Assembly: GCA_014529385.2 (NCBI GenBank)
Contig: CM043942.1
Span: 8,434,001 to 8,498,000, forward strand
DNA length: 64,000 nucleotides
Reading direction: 5' to 3'
Source of the DNA: Adiantum capillus-veneris
Taxonomy: Eukaryota; Streptophyta; Polypodiopsida; Polypodiales; Pteridaceae
Under the pieces are notes generated by a model. It was not told where the DNA came from and searched no databases. It saw only the letters and a program-made list of their open reading frames with translations. How positions within the stretch are numbered: position 1 is the stretch's first letter; each line of letters begins with the position of its first letter. The translations under genes and the position numbers were made by a program. Positions 1 through 10,414 of the stretch are shown piece after piece.

Positions 1-131
1 GTGAAGTGCTTGAGTCCAAGGTCAAAATAAGTCCAAACTTCATAAAACTTGGGGGATAGACTTATATGGGCACAGAGAACACAATTGTCCAAAAAACAGA
101 CAAAAAATGAAATCCCCATTGCTCTTTGCCT

Positions 132-149
132 AGTCTATCGCGATAGACT
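132..149. repeat. Family-A palindrome, copy 1
   Basis: Perfect 18-bp palindrome AGTCTATCGCGATAGACT with a CGCG centre. Confidence 0.9.
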
Positions 150-429
150 GATGAAGTTGGTGATTGACTAACAATAGGAAAAAAACCTTTATACCACAGG
201 TTTAACACATCAATACAAGGGTACTCACAAAAATTGAGTGAAACTGAACACCATCTTGACCACAAAACTTCAAAACTGGTGTTTTAGAGTCTGAATTCAG
301 AGACAAGGGCAAGAAGGCTTTGACCAAATGTCCAAACAATGCCAAAATTTGTCAATGCACTACACAAGGAGAGGGTGAACCAGCTGTGGAGAAAACTTGA
401 GAAAAATGCCAACAATGGAGAACATGTAG

Positions 430-447
430 AGTCTATCACGATAGACT
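430..447. repeat. Family-A palindrome, copy 2 (one change)
   Basis: AGTCTATCACGATAGACT. The only change from copy 1 is CG to CA in the central CGCG. Confidence 0.9.
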
Positions 448-727
448 AGATAAACTGTTGTTGGGGACCTTATCTTTCAAATTTCCCAGAGGGAGAGCTT
501 TATCAGAGCCTATACAGCATACACACCAAATTTCAAGGCATTTAGATCACTGAAAATCAATCTAAGGCCCAGATAGAGAATCAGGCTCTGACCAAAATAC
601 TAAAATGGAACCAAAACCCAACCCAAGTGTCCAAACTTCATAAAACTTGAGGGATAGGCTATAGAGGGTAACTAGAACTCAAGGGTGAAGTCACAATTTT
701 AAATTAACTTTTGTTGAGCAAATTGTC

Positions 728-745
728 AGTCTATCGTGATAGACT
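728..745. repeat. Family-A palindrome, copy 3 (one change)
   Basis: AGTCTATCGTGATAGACT. The only change is CG to TG in the centre. Confidence 0.9.
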
Positions 746-983
746 AAGAAAGTAGTGATTCAGACATATTTTGCAATTTGTGACTATACTACTAGGACAT
801 AATCTCCATATAGATCCCAGCCATCATTTCATATTTGAAATTGGACCACCAGAAGACTGACTAAGTGGTTGTTGTACATACTTGAGAGATTTTTCGTGAT
901 TCAAGGAAAACCCTTGTGAACAGACTAACCATACTTGTGTAGCTCCCAGAAGGAGATCATCACAAAGCCGCACAAGAAGGAGT

Positions 984-993
984 CCAGGTAAGA
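984..993 (+). promoter_or_regulatory. Possible 5' splice donor just before ORF1 of element A
   Basis: CCAG/GTAAGA fits the plant donor consensus and lies about 35 nt before the ATG of ORF1 at 1023. Element B has CCAG/GTGAGT at the matching place (minus strand, GT at 34,266-34,265), about 40 nt before its ORF1 start. A donor ahead of gag could create a spliced RNA for a downstream ORF such as ORF2. That use is inferred; no acceptor is proven. Confidence 0.35.
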
Positions 994-1022
994 TTTAAGT
1001 TTGCAACCCAACTTTCATTCTT

Positions 1023-1951
1023 ATGTATTTAAGGTCGGGAGCCTTTGTTAAGTCAGGAGCTAAAAGTGTCAAGTAAGCACCACGTCCACCGAAGAGAGTG
1101 TAACTTAGACGAGACTAGACCCATTAGCACCGATAATTGAAGAGGGTAGCGATACTGACACTTCGTCGGAAAAGTCCTTCATGATGGGGAGTCAACAACT
1201 AGGAGGGTTCAACGGTGAAGGACCAATGCCAGGGGGAAGCACCTCCCTACATCCTTTAAACGAAACCAAGTTCACTATAATCTTCTGGGAAGGAACAAAC
1301 TCGAGGGGAGCCTTAGTTTATACTGACTATCAAGGACGCAAGTGTATTTGTATTGAAGAAAGACCGGCTCAGAGACTAGAGATAATTCGAGTCTATGATG
1401 ATGGAGACAGATTCCGAGACAAAAAGGGGAACCACTATCTGATAGTTAGTAACCCTAAGGATTACAACAGATATGGAGAGAACGTGGCAAAAGGGAAAAT
1501 GGTTTCAGAAACCCAAGAACCGCCTCCTAACATTGATCGACCTGGAGCGCTTTTTATGTATGATAAGAAAACAACAAGGGTCCCAACCTATAATGAGAAT
1601 GCCGGGATTTACAAGCATGAAAGCGAGGGAATAGTCTCTTACTTTGGATGCAAGGAACCCTACCCAAACGAATTAAGCAAAGACAAGGTTCTTTACTTAT
1701 TCTCTTATGAAACTGCTATGGGGAAGGATATTGTTTTTGTTGATAGGTACGGGCGAGAATACAAATGTATTCTCCTAGAAGAGGTTGAAAAGGCAACAGT
1801 TCTGGGAGCATCAACCTATGGCCCCGACGAAGTACCAAGAGCCAACTACACCCCTAGCAAGTCGACAAATCCCTTTTCAGAAGATTATGACGCTACCTCA
1901 CATTCTACCCAACAACCGACGTTCAACTACCAGGACCAACCAGCTACTTAG
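1023..1951 (+). pseudogene. Element A ORF1 (N-terminal domain ahead of gag)
   Basis: The likely start is ATG 1023 (MYLRSG), matching MNLRSG in element B. The frame breaks before 1181, and an in-frame TAG at 1106-1108 stands where B has CAG (Gln). From 1181 a 256-residue frame stays open; it aligns with B's ORF1 throughout and, around KVLYLFSYETAMG and VDRYGREYKCI, with a fragment in element D. The chain is rich in charged and aromatic residues and the C-terminal end is low complexity. No catalytic motif is visible. Ogre elements carry an ORF1 of unknown role in this position. The gag frame follows 37 nt later in another frame. Confidence 0.7.
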
Positions 1952-1987
1952 CCATCAGTGCAAGCATGGCTTCGATAGAGTGCTACA

Positions 1988-3223
1988 TTGGAACAAGACC
2001 GAACCCGAGAGGGTTATCAAACCGCACGAGGGCTAAGGGATTTACAAGAACCACCACTTTATGCACAGTATCAAGGAGAGAGTAAGCCAAAGACTCAGGG
2101 GTCAACTGAGCCTGGAAGACCACCCCTAGAACGAGTTCGGAGAGATGAACCATCTCTTACGAGAACTATTAGAAATTATGGCTTAGGAGCACCATTGGGA
2201 GAGGAACTTGGCCACTACAGAAGACCAGAGGAGGTATATCGACTAGGACGGAGAGATCCCATGATGAGATTTGTAGACCATCGTAGAATTAGACCTACTC
2301 AAGTGCAAAAATGGGTAAACAAGAAATATACGGGAAGCAGGGATCCGAGAGATCATGTAGTAGCCTTTGCGCGTGTAATTAGAGCTAAAGAGGTGTTAGA
2401 CTTTCCTACCCAATTTGCAGGATTTGGTTTAACCTTAGAGGATGATGCTGCTACATGGTTTGACTCAATGGAGCGAAGAGACTTTGAGTCTATGGAGGAA
2501 GTGTTTGACGAGTTTATCGAGGAATTCTCACAAAGGGGAATAGCTCATAATACAGTCTCACAAATCCATAAATTCAAACAGAAAGATGGAGAGTCTGTCC
2601 GAAAGGCAGCCCTCAGATTAAAAAGATGTGTTAAGTTCTGCCCCATGGAAGAACTACCAACTCAGTCCAGACTTATGCTTATATTTATCCAAGGACTAAG
2701 GAATGCAAATCTCCAGAAGGACTTACATATGAAAAGGAGCACGACGTTGAATGAGTTAACCAAGGAGGCTCTATACCTTGTGGACAATTGTGCGGTCTAC
2801 AAAGAGGGTGAGTTCAAGGATCTTGATGATGATTCCTCCTCGCAACAAAGCGGAAGCAAGTCTGCTAAGACAACACCGAAAGGAGAAGTAGCGGTGAGTC
2901 AAGAGCATCTTGTAGAGGAAGTTCTTAAAAAGATTAACTTGTATTCCAAACCACAAGCTAAACAACCAAAATGGTGTGTGATTGAACAAAAATGGACAAA
3001 CCATGGGACGGAGGAGTGTTATTATAACAAGGGATATGTGAGAGAACGACCATATGCTCCGCAAGCTCAGACGACATCCCCTCAAGTTCCACCGATGCCT
3101 AGATATCAGACAAGCAACCTACCAGGACCTGTAGGTGTAGAAAGACCACAACCAGTGTTGGGACAACAACCACCCCTACCAGGATTACAACCAGTCGGCA
3201 TAAGATACACACCCACAGTATAA
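1988..3223 (+). CDS. gag: Element A gag: capsid region
   Basis: An uninterrupted frame of 411 residues. Residues about 100-230 form a retrotransposon-gag capsid domain: RDPRDHV, then GLTLEDDAATWFDSM, FDEFIEEFSQRG and KFKQKDGESVRKAALRLKR, the usual helix pattern with a conserved Trp. Further on, KWCVIEQKWTNHGTEECYYN resembles the single Cys-His motif found after capsid in Athila/Tat Gag. A proline/glutamine-rich tail follows. The protein would build the cytoplasmic particle that packages element RNA. DNA identity to element B is about 90 percent by eye, higher than in any downstream gene. A small insertion near 3223 shifts the frame before the zinc knuckles. Confidence 0.85.
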   Translation: MEQDRTREGYQTARGLRDLQEPPLYAQYQGESKPKTQGSTEPGRPPLERVRRDEPSLTRTIRNYGLGAPLGEELGHYRRPEEVYRLGRRDPMMRFVDHRRIRPTQVQKWVNKKYTGSRDPRDHVVAFARVIRAKEVLDFPTQFAGFGLTLEDDAATWFDSMERRDFESMEEVFDEFIEEFSQRGIAHNTVSQIHKFKQKDGESVRKAALRLKRCVKFCPMEELPTQSRLMLIFIQGLRNANLQKDLHMKRSTTLNELTKEALYLVDNCAVYKEGEFKDLDDDSSSQQSGSKSAKTTPKGEVAVSQEHLVEEVLKKINLYSKPQAKQPKWCVIEQKWTNHGTEECYYNKGYVRERPYAPQAQTTSPQVPPMPRYQTSNLPGPVGVERPQPVLGQQPPLPGLQPVGIRYTPTV

Positions 3224-3855
3224 CTGAGTCGGATGAGAAGGCTTTGGTACCTATGCATGCATACTACGACGAGCCCAATGGATATGCGGCAAACTCTGTC
3301 TATTATCCACCGGAAGAACCCTCTACACCAGAACCATGGAGCATGATAGGAAATACAGGACCACCAACTGCTGCACAGGCAGCAGGGGAAGGAAGATATA
3401 GCTTGGATGAAAGAACACTGTTGTTCATAGCCAACGGAGGCATGAGCGGGCAGAGGTTTGCACACCAACAAAGAGGAGCTCAAGGAGCACCTCATCAGCC
3501 TAAGGGACGATGCTACAAGTGTGGTGGAGACCATTGGCTGAGGGACTGTCCTCATGATGAAATCATTAGGGTCAACGCATATTGCACCGAGTGTGGAATT
3601 ACTCACTTGATCCTTGATTGCCCTAAAAATCCGAGCAAAGGAGCAAAAACTACTTTGAATATGCTGGGAGCACTGCCTTCCAGTGGAGGGTCAGAAAACG
3701 AAACTCCGATTCCTGTTAATGTCTTGACGAGAGCCCAAACAAGGAAAAATGACAATCAGCCGAAGAGTAACGAGATGAAAATCAAGAAGAAATCAAGACT
3801 GACAAGTATAGCGTCATTCATGATAATCCTTGGAAAGAACGAAGAGAGAAAATGA
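3224..3855 (+). pseudogene. gag: Element A gag: nucleocapsid with two short zinc knuckles
   Basis: Open frame from 3244. Two RNA-binding knuckles occur in tandem: CYKCGGDHWLRDC (3511-3549) and CTECGITHLILDC (3583-3621). Both are C-x2-C-x3-H-x4-C, one residue shorter between the second Cys and His than the usual C-x2-C-x4-H-x4-C; element B has the same short form. The upstream part is Pro/Gly/Tyr-rich (NSVYYPPEEP). Nucleocapsid normally binds and packages genomic RNA. The frame is shifted relative to capsid, so as it stands it would not be joined to it. Confidence 0.8.
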
Positions 3856-4432
3856 AAGCTAGACGTGAGCGAAATCAGAAAGATGTAGAAGCTTAGCTAA
3901 CAATAGCTCGAGAGCAACTTAAACAGCAAAGAGAGTCCGCTCTCTAAAATCAACGGAGGGACCAAGAAGCGCAAGCTCAGGAGGGTCGGTATTGGTAGAT
4001 AAGGTCAATGAACCCTTAGATGCAATCTTGCAAGCATATGAAGCAAGATTGAAGAACAGACAGACTCTAGAGCAAAGGTGGATGACATATCCATATCCAG
4101 AGATAGAAAAACAGAGACTAGAGATGTGCAAACAGCTGATTGAAACTGCACAAGCTTTACTGGAGCCTCCACCTATGGAAGTGGGAGATAGAGTAATCAA
4201 ACCACCAAACAATGAAACACCTCACAAAACCGAACAAAGGGTACCTGACAAGATAGAAAACGTTAAATCCTTGCCGGATGTAGAGGATGCAAGAATTGTG
4301 CCTAATAGCACTGATGAATCACTTAAAGATTTTCCACCATATACCCCTATTGTGGAAGAAAATTGGTCTGAAGAGCTATGGGAAACGGTGAGAAAAGCTT
4401 AAGAAAAATATGAGACAAAAACAATCGAGTCA
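3856..4432 (+). pseudogene. Element A gag-protease spacer
   Basis: Contains a 136-residue frame (3992-4402) rich in Glu, Lys and Pro, with a predicted helical stretch around AYEARLKNRQTLEQRWMTYP. The corresponding region of element B (about 30,893-31,480, minus strand) encodes similar text in broken frames. No enzyme motif is visible. It is probably a polyprotein linker; function unknown. Confidence 0.5.
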
Positions 4433-5567
4433 ATGCCTTTCTCGGAGTTGAACTTGAATAAGCCTCCATGGGATTTAGACGCTAAATCATTTCAAGGGGA
4501 TAATGGTTCAGTTGCATCCAAAGATAGAAGACCGGCATCACTCAGAACTTTGCCACCATACATGGGAGACTACGAGGCAAGGTCAGAAATTCGAAGAGTA
4601 CCTTCTCAAAGAATAGGCGGGTCAAATCAATTGGACACTAAAATCTTGACAGACTTGGTGACCACTCCGTTCAAGTGTACAATCACATTGGCAGAATTGT
4701 TAAAAATTAGGCCAAGCATGTGGACGGAAGTGGGAAAATGTCTTGAAAAATTTGGTATAAGGACGCCTCTTAAGTTCTTCAAAACCGAGCTTAATGACAC
4801 AGACCGAAGAAAGTCAACACTAGACCAGTGCCACTCAACAAGGTCGGAGAGTATTGTGAGGGTGAAGACGGCAACACAACCCTACCAGTTGAGTATAATG
4901 GCATAGAGACTAAGGCCATACTTGATAGCGGAGCTGGCATTGCCATTGCATCCAAAATGCTATGGGAAAAATGGGGAAAACCAGCAATACGAACAACTAG
5001 AATGAAATTGCAACTGGCAGATGGGCACATAGAAAGTCCTATAGGATTTCTTGAGGAAAGTGTGGTATCTTCATGTTGCATAGAGTACGAACATACCTTT
5101 GCCATAGTAGATTTCGGCAAGAAGAACAACTATGAAATTATCCTTGGTAGGCCATTCATGAGGCAACTCAAGATGGTGCAGGACTGGGAGTATGATTATT
5201 TGTATCTAAGACATGTTGAAACTACTACACGTGTAAACATGAAAAATCATAGCTACCAGATGTCACGAGAACACCTGTGGAAGAATTTGACTCAGCCACC
5301 ATTAGTGGATCAGAAGTCCCAGTGTGGCTCTGTAAGGAAAAGGAGATATGGATGTGCAGAGCATCTCAATGTAGTGAATTTGACCACAATGAAAGGACAC
5401 TAGAGAGGGTCTTGGAAGACGATGCCTATATACGAGAACCCTTTCCTGAAGAGAAGCTCGAACCCCTAGAATGGTCTCAAATTTTGGCTACATTGGATGT
5501 ATGCGTCAATGAAGTCACTCCCACCAAATTTTGTGACGAGAATGGCTACGATATCATACCATACTAA
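4433..5567 (+). pseudogene. pro: Element A first protease (retropepsin, ahead of RT)
   Basis: Three frames joined by frameshifts near 4,815 and 5,270 correspond to one open frame in element B. The core has the retropepsin active-site motif KAILDSGAGIAIAS at about 4,913-4,955 and the later IILGRPFMRQLKMVQDW segment, as expected of an aspartic protease acting as a homodimer to process Gag-Pol. The N-terminal part (TLPPYMGDYEARSE, TITLAELLKIRPSMW) is shared with B and has no known fold that I recognise. The catalytic Asp is kept, but the frameshifts would stop production of the intact protein. Confidence 0.85.
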
Positions 5568-6404
5568 ATGTTGAGCAAAATTGTGCAGGAAGACGAGAAT
5601 GATGAAGATACTGAGAATATGAGGATCAATAAAACAGAAACGAAACTTGAGATTAAGATAGCGGGCTATGTGGACATCCCCACTAAAGAAATCAAGCAGG
5701 AGGGAGAATAATTTTATGATTCTTCTGATCAATGTGAAAACAAGGATAATGCGGATGACGAGAAGTTGGAAAATACGGAGGGAGACGACCATCAAGAACA
5801 AGACAATGACGTCTTCTACAATTTCCCAAACCAAAGTGAGAGACACCAAAAAAGATACAAGAGTAAACGACACCATAACAGTCTACCAACTAGGCGGAGA
5901 CCTATGCCGGAGTTTAGGGGTAAGACACAGTTCCTTATGAACATTCATGCTGTTGATTTTGCTAAGGATAAAGTGTCCGGAAGATTTCTTAAGGCTGCTG
6001 AAGACTCGGGATTTAAGTCCAGACTGTTGAAACCTAAGAAAACCAGCAAAGCAAAAAAAAGAGTTGCAATAGAAAAAATGGATCTCTCTGATGATCCAAT
6101 TATGACAAAAATTGAACGGAAAACGAGATACAATGATTTGAAACAAAAATTAAAAAATGTATGGACAACCGACATGGAAAGTAGCGATGGAACGAACGCT
6201 AGTGATGGGAGTAAAAAGATAGATGTACCTCCTCACTATTGTAAGTACACCATTCAGGAAAGAAGATTGGTGGTTCAACAACCAATGAGAGAGCCTAAAT
6301 CAAACGAGTCCTACGATGGGCCAGAGAACGCCAATAAAATAGACTTAGCACAGCGAGGAGAAAGTCCTCGACCTGCTTACATTGCCACAGATCTAATCCG
6401 GTAA
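5568..6404 (+). pseudogene. Element A protease-RT spacer
   Basis: Highly charged sequence (many Lys, Asp and Glu) in the 5766-6404 frame, ending in a segment shared with B and C: ESYDGPENANKIDLAQ and RPAYIATDL. It ends at TAA 6402-6404 where B reads on with Glu-rich sequence. This segment leads directly into RT. It is probably a linker in the polyprotein. Confidence 0.6.
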
Positions 6405-7690
6405 GAAGAGGACTTACTGATTAAAACACTTAAGGAATTTCGTGATGTATTTGCATGGTCGTACAAAGATTTGAAGGGGGTGGATCCTAACATTTGTGAA
6501 CATTCAATCCCTCTGAAGTCTGATGCAAAGCCAAGAAAACAATGTCCATACACGTATAATGAGACATTTGCCAAAAGGATAAAGGGAGAGATAGACAAAC
6601 TTATGGAGGCAGAATTTATTTATGAGATAGAGAACACGGACTGGGTGTCACCGATAGTGGTGGTACCCAAGAAAAATGGGAAATTACGAGTGTGTGTGAA
6701 TCTCAAGAAGGTAAACGCAGCAACAATAAGGGACAACTATCCTCTTCCTATCACTGAACACGTCCTAGAACGAGTAGCAGGCAAGCAAGCCTATAGCTTT
6801 ATTGACAGATTCTCTGGTTATAACCAAATGGGGGTCAAACTAGAAGATCAATACAAAATAGCGTTTGCAACAGAATGGGGCATATATGCGTTTAGGGTAA
6901 TGCCATTTGGCTTGACCAATGCTCCAGCCACATTTCAGAGATTAATGACACATGCTTTTAAAGAATACTTGCGAATATTCTTGGATATTTACATGGATGA
7001 CTTGTGTGTCTATTCTCTATTGAGAGAAGACCATATAGAACATCTTAGAAAGGTATTCGAAAAATGCAGAACGTATAGGATTTGCCTCAACCCAGAAAAA
7101 TGTGTATTCATGGTCCAACAAGGTAAAATCTTAGGCCACATAGTATCGGCTAATGGAATTACCACTGATGAAGACAAGGTAAAGGTGATCATAGAATTGC
7201 CAAGACCAAACATTGTACGAGAGGTACAATCATTTATGGGACATTGTGGATACTACCGACGTTTTATCTACATGTATGCTGTAATAGCAAAACCCTTGTA
7301 TAGTCTAATCACGCTCTTCATTTGGACCAATGAATGTGAGGAGTCATTCCAGAAACTAAAAGATGCACTAGTATCTGCACCAATTCTAAAAGCACCAGAT
7401 TAGTCAAAGATCTTCCATGTACATGTAGATGCTTCGGCATTTGCAATAGGCTGTATATTAGCACAACCAGGGGAGGGTAATACAGATTTTCCGATCAGTT
7501 ATGCTAGTAGACAACTCAACAGTGCAGAAAAGAATTATACCACCACTAAAAGAGAAGGATTGGGTATGATATATGCGGTAAAGAAATTTTGGCATTACTT
7601 ACTTGCGAACAAATTCACATTTTTTGTGGATCACCAGGCGCTCTTGTACTTAGTAAACAAACCTTGTAACACGGGACGAATTGTAGATGG
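6405..7690 (+). pseudogene. pol: Element A reverse transcriptase and RNase H
   Basis: The 6471-7403 frame holds the RT: VSPIVVVPKKNGKLRVCV, then YSFIDRFSGYNQ with the first catalytic Asp, MPFGLTNAPATFQRLM, and YMDDL at about 6,991-7,005 with the catalytic Asp pair. Thumb and connection follow (GHIVSANGI, ELPRPN, QSFMGHCGYYRRF). A TAG at 7401-7403 replaces the Trp seen in element C. RNase H continues in frame after it (HVHVDASAFAIGC, SYASRQLNSAEKNYTTTKRE) up to the DHQALLYLV segment. It copies element RNA into cDNA in the particle. The stop makes this copy defective. Confidence 0.9.
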
Positions 7691-8172
7691 TTCATTGTGT
7701 TGCTGGAGTTTGATTTTACGGTAGTAGTTAAGAAAGGAAAAACTCATCAAAGAGCAGACCACCTTTCTCGATTACTACATGGCGAAAAAGCTACTGGGGT
7801 AGATGATGATCTCCCAGACACATACCTGTTTAATATAGAGATGGTACCGAAATGGTCAGAGCAAATTATTCCATTGCTGACATATGGAATGAATTTTGAC
7901 GACAAACACACGGTGGAAGACATTAGACAAGCACGAAATTACACAATGCTTGCAGGAAGAATGTACCATCATGGACACGATGGGATTCTAAGGTTGTGTA
8001 TAGGCCCAGAGGAGTACAAAACGTATCTAGAGGAAGCCCGTACACAAACAGGGGGATTCCATTGAGGAAATCAAATGACCTATGAACAATTAAGAAGACT
8101 TGGAGTGTATTGGCCAAGAATGGCAGGCGATGTAGCTAATTACACCAAGAAATGCAACTTTTGCACATCCAA
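7691..8172 (+). pseudogene. pol: Element A RNase H end and first pre-integrase zinc module
   Basis: After KTHQRADHLSR, the usual end of gypsy RNase H, comes LFNIEMVPKWSEQIIPLL, a strand/helix region, GRMYHHGHDGILRLCI and a degenerate HHCC-like motif ending CNFC at about 8,152. It repeats the plan of the module that follows it at 8,203-8,555. In A the first zinc His is Arg (EEAR; B has EEAH) and a TGA at 8063-8065 interrupts. The intact-looking counterpart is in element B. A tandem pre-integrase is unusual for gypsy elements. Confidence 0.7.
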
Positions 8173-9163
8173 TACCATTGTGGATTATGCCACATTATAC
8201 CAAGTGACAGTAGCACCCGCATGGAGTCATGCTATTGTGGAATATTTGACTAATAAGGAGTTGCCAGGAGATTGGTGTAAAGCTAGACAAAAGGATTTAC
8301 AAATCGAAGCGAATAGGTATACCCTCATTAGTGACCAGTTGTATAAAAGAGGAACTGATGACCAGCTGAGGTTAGTTCCTCATGAAAATGACTACTTTCC
8401 ATTATTGGAACAAGCTCATGCAGGCATAGCAGGAGGTCATTTTTCAGCAGAGAGAACCGTAAAAATCATTATGGTTGCAGGTATATGGTGGCCGATCATG
8501 ATTCAAGATGCAGTAGAATTTGTGAAAAGATGTGATGAATGTCAACGCACTAAGGTACCAGTTAAAAGAGACGAAATGCCTTTAAGACCAATGATGAGTT
8601 CTCGAGCATTCGCTAAATGGGGATTGGACTTTGTTGGTCCTATTACTCCACCAGCGTATCGTTCACAAGCACAATATATCATAGTGGCCACAGATTACAT
8701 GACCAAATGGGTGGAAGCAAAAGCCACAACGAAAGCAGACGCTAGAACCACGGCACAATTCTTATATGAATATGTGTTTACACGTTATGGCCTTCCCATT
8801 GAGCTGGTGAGTGATAGAGGGACACACTTTGTAAATGAAGTTATTCAACATCTCTTAAATGAGTTTATGGTAATTCATCGCAAATCTCCACCCTACCATC
8901 CACAAGCCAATGGTCAAGCAGAAGCGACAAACAAAATATTGTGCACAGTTCTTACAAAACTGGTTAGTGAAACAAGAACGGACTGGGATCAAATGCTATA
9001 TTCGGCATTGTGGGCATATCAAGTTACATATAAAACAACACTCAATACTACGCTATGTAATATGGTATATGGGTTAAATGCAATATTGCCTATTGAATTT
9101 TTGATTCCCACACTAAGGGTAGCCACACAATTGGACTGGACAGGGCATGAGCTTTCAGAATAG
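8173..9163 (+). CDS. pol: Element A integrase: second zinc module and catalytic core
   Basis: Part of a 362-residue open frame beginning at 8075. The second zinc module has HAGIAGGHF, GIWWPIM and CDECQ (HHCC). The RNase H-fold core has the DDE triad: Asp in WGLDFVGPI, Asp in LVSDRGTHF and Glu in NGQAEATNK. The enzyme would join element cDNA to host DNA in the nucleus. The frame ends with the TAG at 9161-9163. All catalytic residues are retained. Confidence 0.9.
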
Positions 9164-9758
9164 TTAGAGGACCTTGAAAAATTAGATGAGTTACGACTCA
9201 ATGCTGTAGCAGCCATATATGCAAAAAAAAGACAACAGAAAGAGTTTTTTGACAAACATGTCAAGAACAAGGACTTTAAAACGGGCGACTATGTCTTAGT
9301 ATACACCCTTAAACAGCATGCCAAAAAGCTAAAAAAGGAGAATGGGGCCTTATTTGGTCCAAGAAATATTGTCCAGCGAAGCAGTAAAACTGTCAACTCT
9401 AGATGGAAAAGAAATGCCGAACTGGATTAGTGGATGTCGTTTAAAAAAATATCATCTACCTTTAACACCGGAAATGTTGTTTCAATTGCATTATGGAAAA
9501 GCCTATAGACAGGAACAGCAAAGAATTCACGACCAAGCACAACAAGAAGCCAAGGAACGCATTGCTAAACGAAAGCAGTTTCTCAGGACAATAAACATGG
9601 TCACCCCAATGATGACTGACGAATATCCTCTTTCGACATTCCGAACAATCAAAGCGGATGTACAAAGCGAAGAATTAGAAAAGACCATAACAGACTTTAG
9701 GCTTAGGACGAAAGCACCATTGACAACTTGGAAGATACGTGGTGTAGTCCTTACATAA
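9164..9758 (+). pseudogene. pol: Element A integrase C-terminal region
   Basis: Continues from a stop at 9161 with the ELEDLEKLDELR-like helix, AAIYAKKRQQKEFFDKHV and a GDYVLVYTL/GPYLVQEI fold typical of gypsy integrase C-termini, then KKYHLPLTPEM. No chromodomain aromatic cage follows; instead there is a Gln/Arg/Lys-rich helix (AQQEAKERIAKRKQ) also present in B. The frame ends at 9758, overlapping the second protease-like frame by 31 nt. Confidence 0.75.
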
Positions 9759-10414
9759 AAGCTTATGCAGGCATAGAACAAGTTGAAACCTATGCATTGC
9801 TTGACACTGGAGCAAAAATGAGTGTCATCAGCTTTGAGCTCTTTCAGAAACTTGGACCAATGAGGACGATCCCAGAGACACACCGGTTGAAAGTAGCATC
9901 GAGTGATGAGGTGACCACGTTGTGGTCTATTATATTACCAATCACAATGCAGGCACACCCGTACACTACAAAGTTGCATGTACTGCCACCAAGTAGATCA
10001 GCAACGCCGTGTATCTTAGCAGTGTCATGGATGAAAGCTAATAGGGTATTCATTGATTTGGATACTAATGAAGCACTGTTTCGAAATGAAAACTTTTCAG
10101 AACCCTTCTTATCATATGACCAATACATGTCAAGGAGGACACAGGAGTCAATACATCCGCAAGGCATTGACCAACAACAAACAAAGTTTACATGTCCAGA
10201 AATGTATTATCAAAAATCAACAACCATGCAGGGAACCAGGCAAGTTTGGGTACGGCGTACAGATCTAGCCGAGGCACAATTCCATCAAAAGCGGAAATAT
10301 AAAGTTTGGATAAGGCAAGACAGCCTAATTCCTATAAAAAAAGGGGGCCGAAGAACAGACAAAACACCAACAGCCAGCAAAGCTTCAAAGAACCATAGTC
10401 AATCAGTCGAATAG
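9728..10414 (+). CDS. Element A second aspartic-protease-like domain, after integrase
   Basis: A 229-codon open frame. Residues 22-33 read YALLDTGAKMSV, with Asp26 in a D-T-G active-site motif. About 70 residues later comes PCILAVSWMKANRVFIDLD, which matches the hydrophobic-Gly/Pro-Trp plus I-D-W pattern that closes retropepsin domains (element B: MMLGQPWQKEYNVQID). Element B has DSGA in the same place. So two retropepsin-like domains occur per element, one before RT and one after integrase. The role of the second is unknown; it might process the C-terminus or ORF2 product. It is in a different frame from integrase here. Confidence 0.75.
   Translation: MEDTWCSPYIKAYAGIEQVETYALLDTGAKMSVISFELFQKLGPMRTIPETHRLKVASSDEVTTLWSIILPITMQAHPYTTKLHVLPPSRSATPCILAVSWMKANRVFIDLDTNEALFRNENFSEPFLSYDQYMSRRTQESIHPQGIDQQQTKFTCPEMYYQKSTTMQGTRQVWVRRTDLAEAQFHQKRKYKVWIRQDSLIPIKKGGRRTDKTPTASKASKNHSQSVE

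Larger units (their letters stand above)
1..960 (+). repeat. Element A 5' leader made of diverged ~298-bp tandem monomers
   Basis: Three palindromes at 132, 430 and 728 are exactly 298 bp apart. Flanking text repeats in the same register: a TCCAAACTTCATAAAACTT-like stretch at 32 recurs at 630, with a diverged form at 331. No gene is supported here; the short minus-strand ORF at 62-265 is a shadow. The palindromes are far better preserved than the rest of the monomer. Confidence 0.75.

Noticed and set aside
132-745. Regularly spaced palindromes as a CRISPR-like array
   Set aside because: Spacing is near 300 bp, spacers are diverged copies of one monomer, no cas genes, and the context is a plant retrotransposon.
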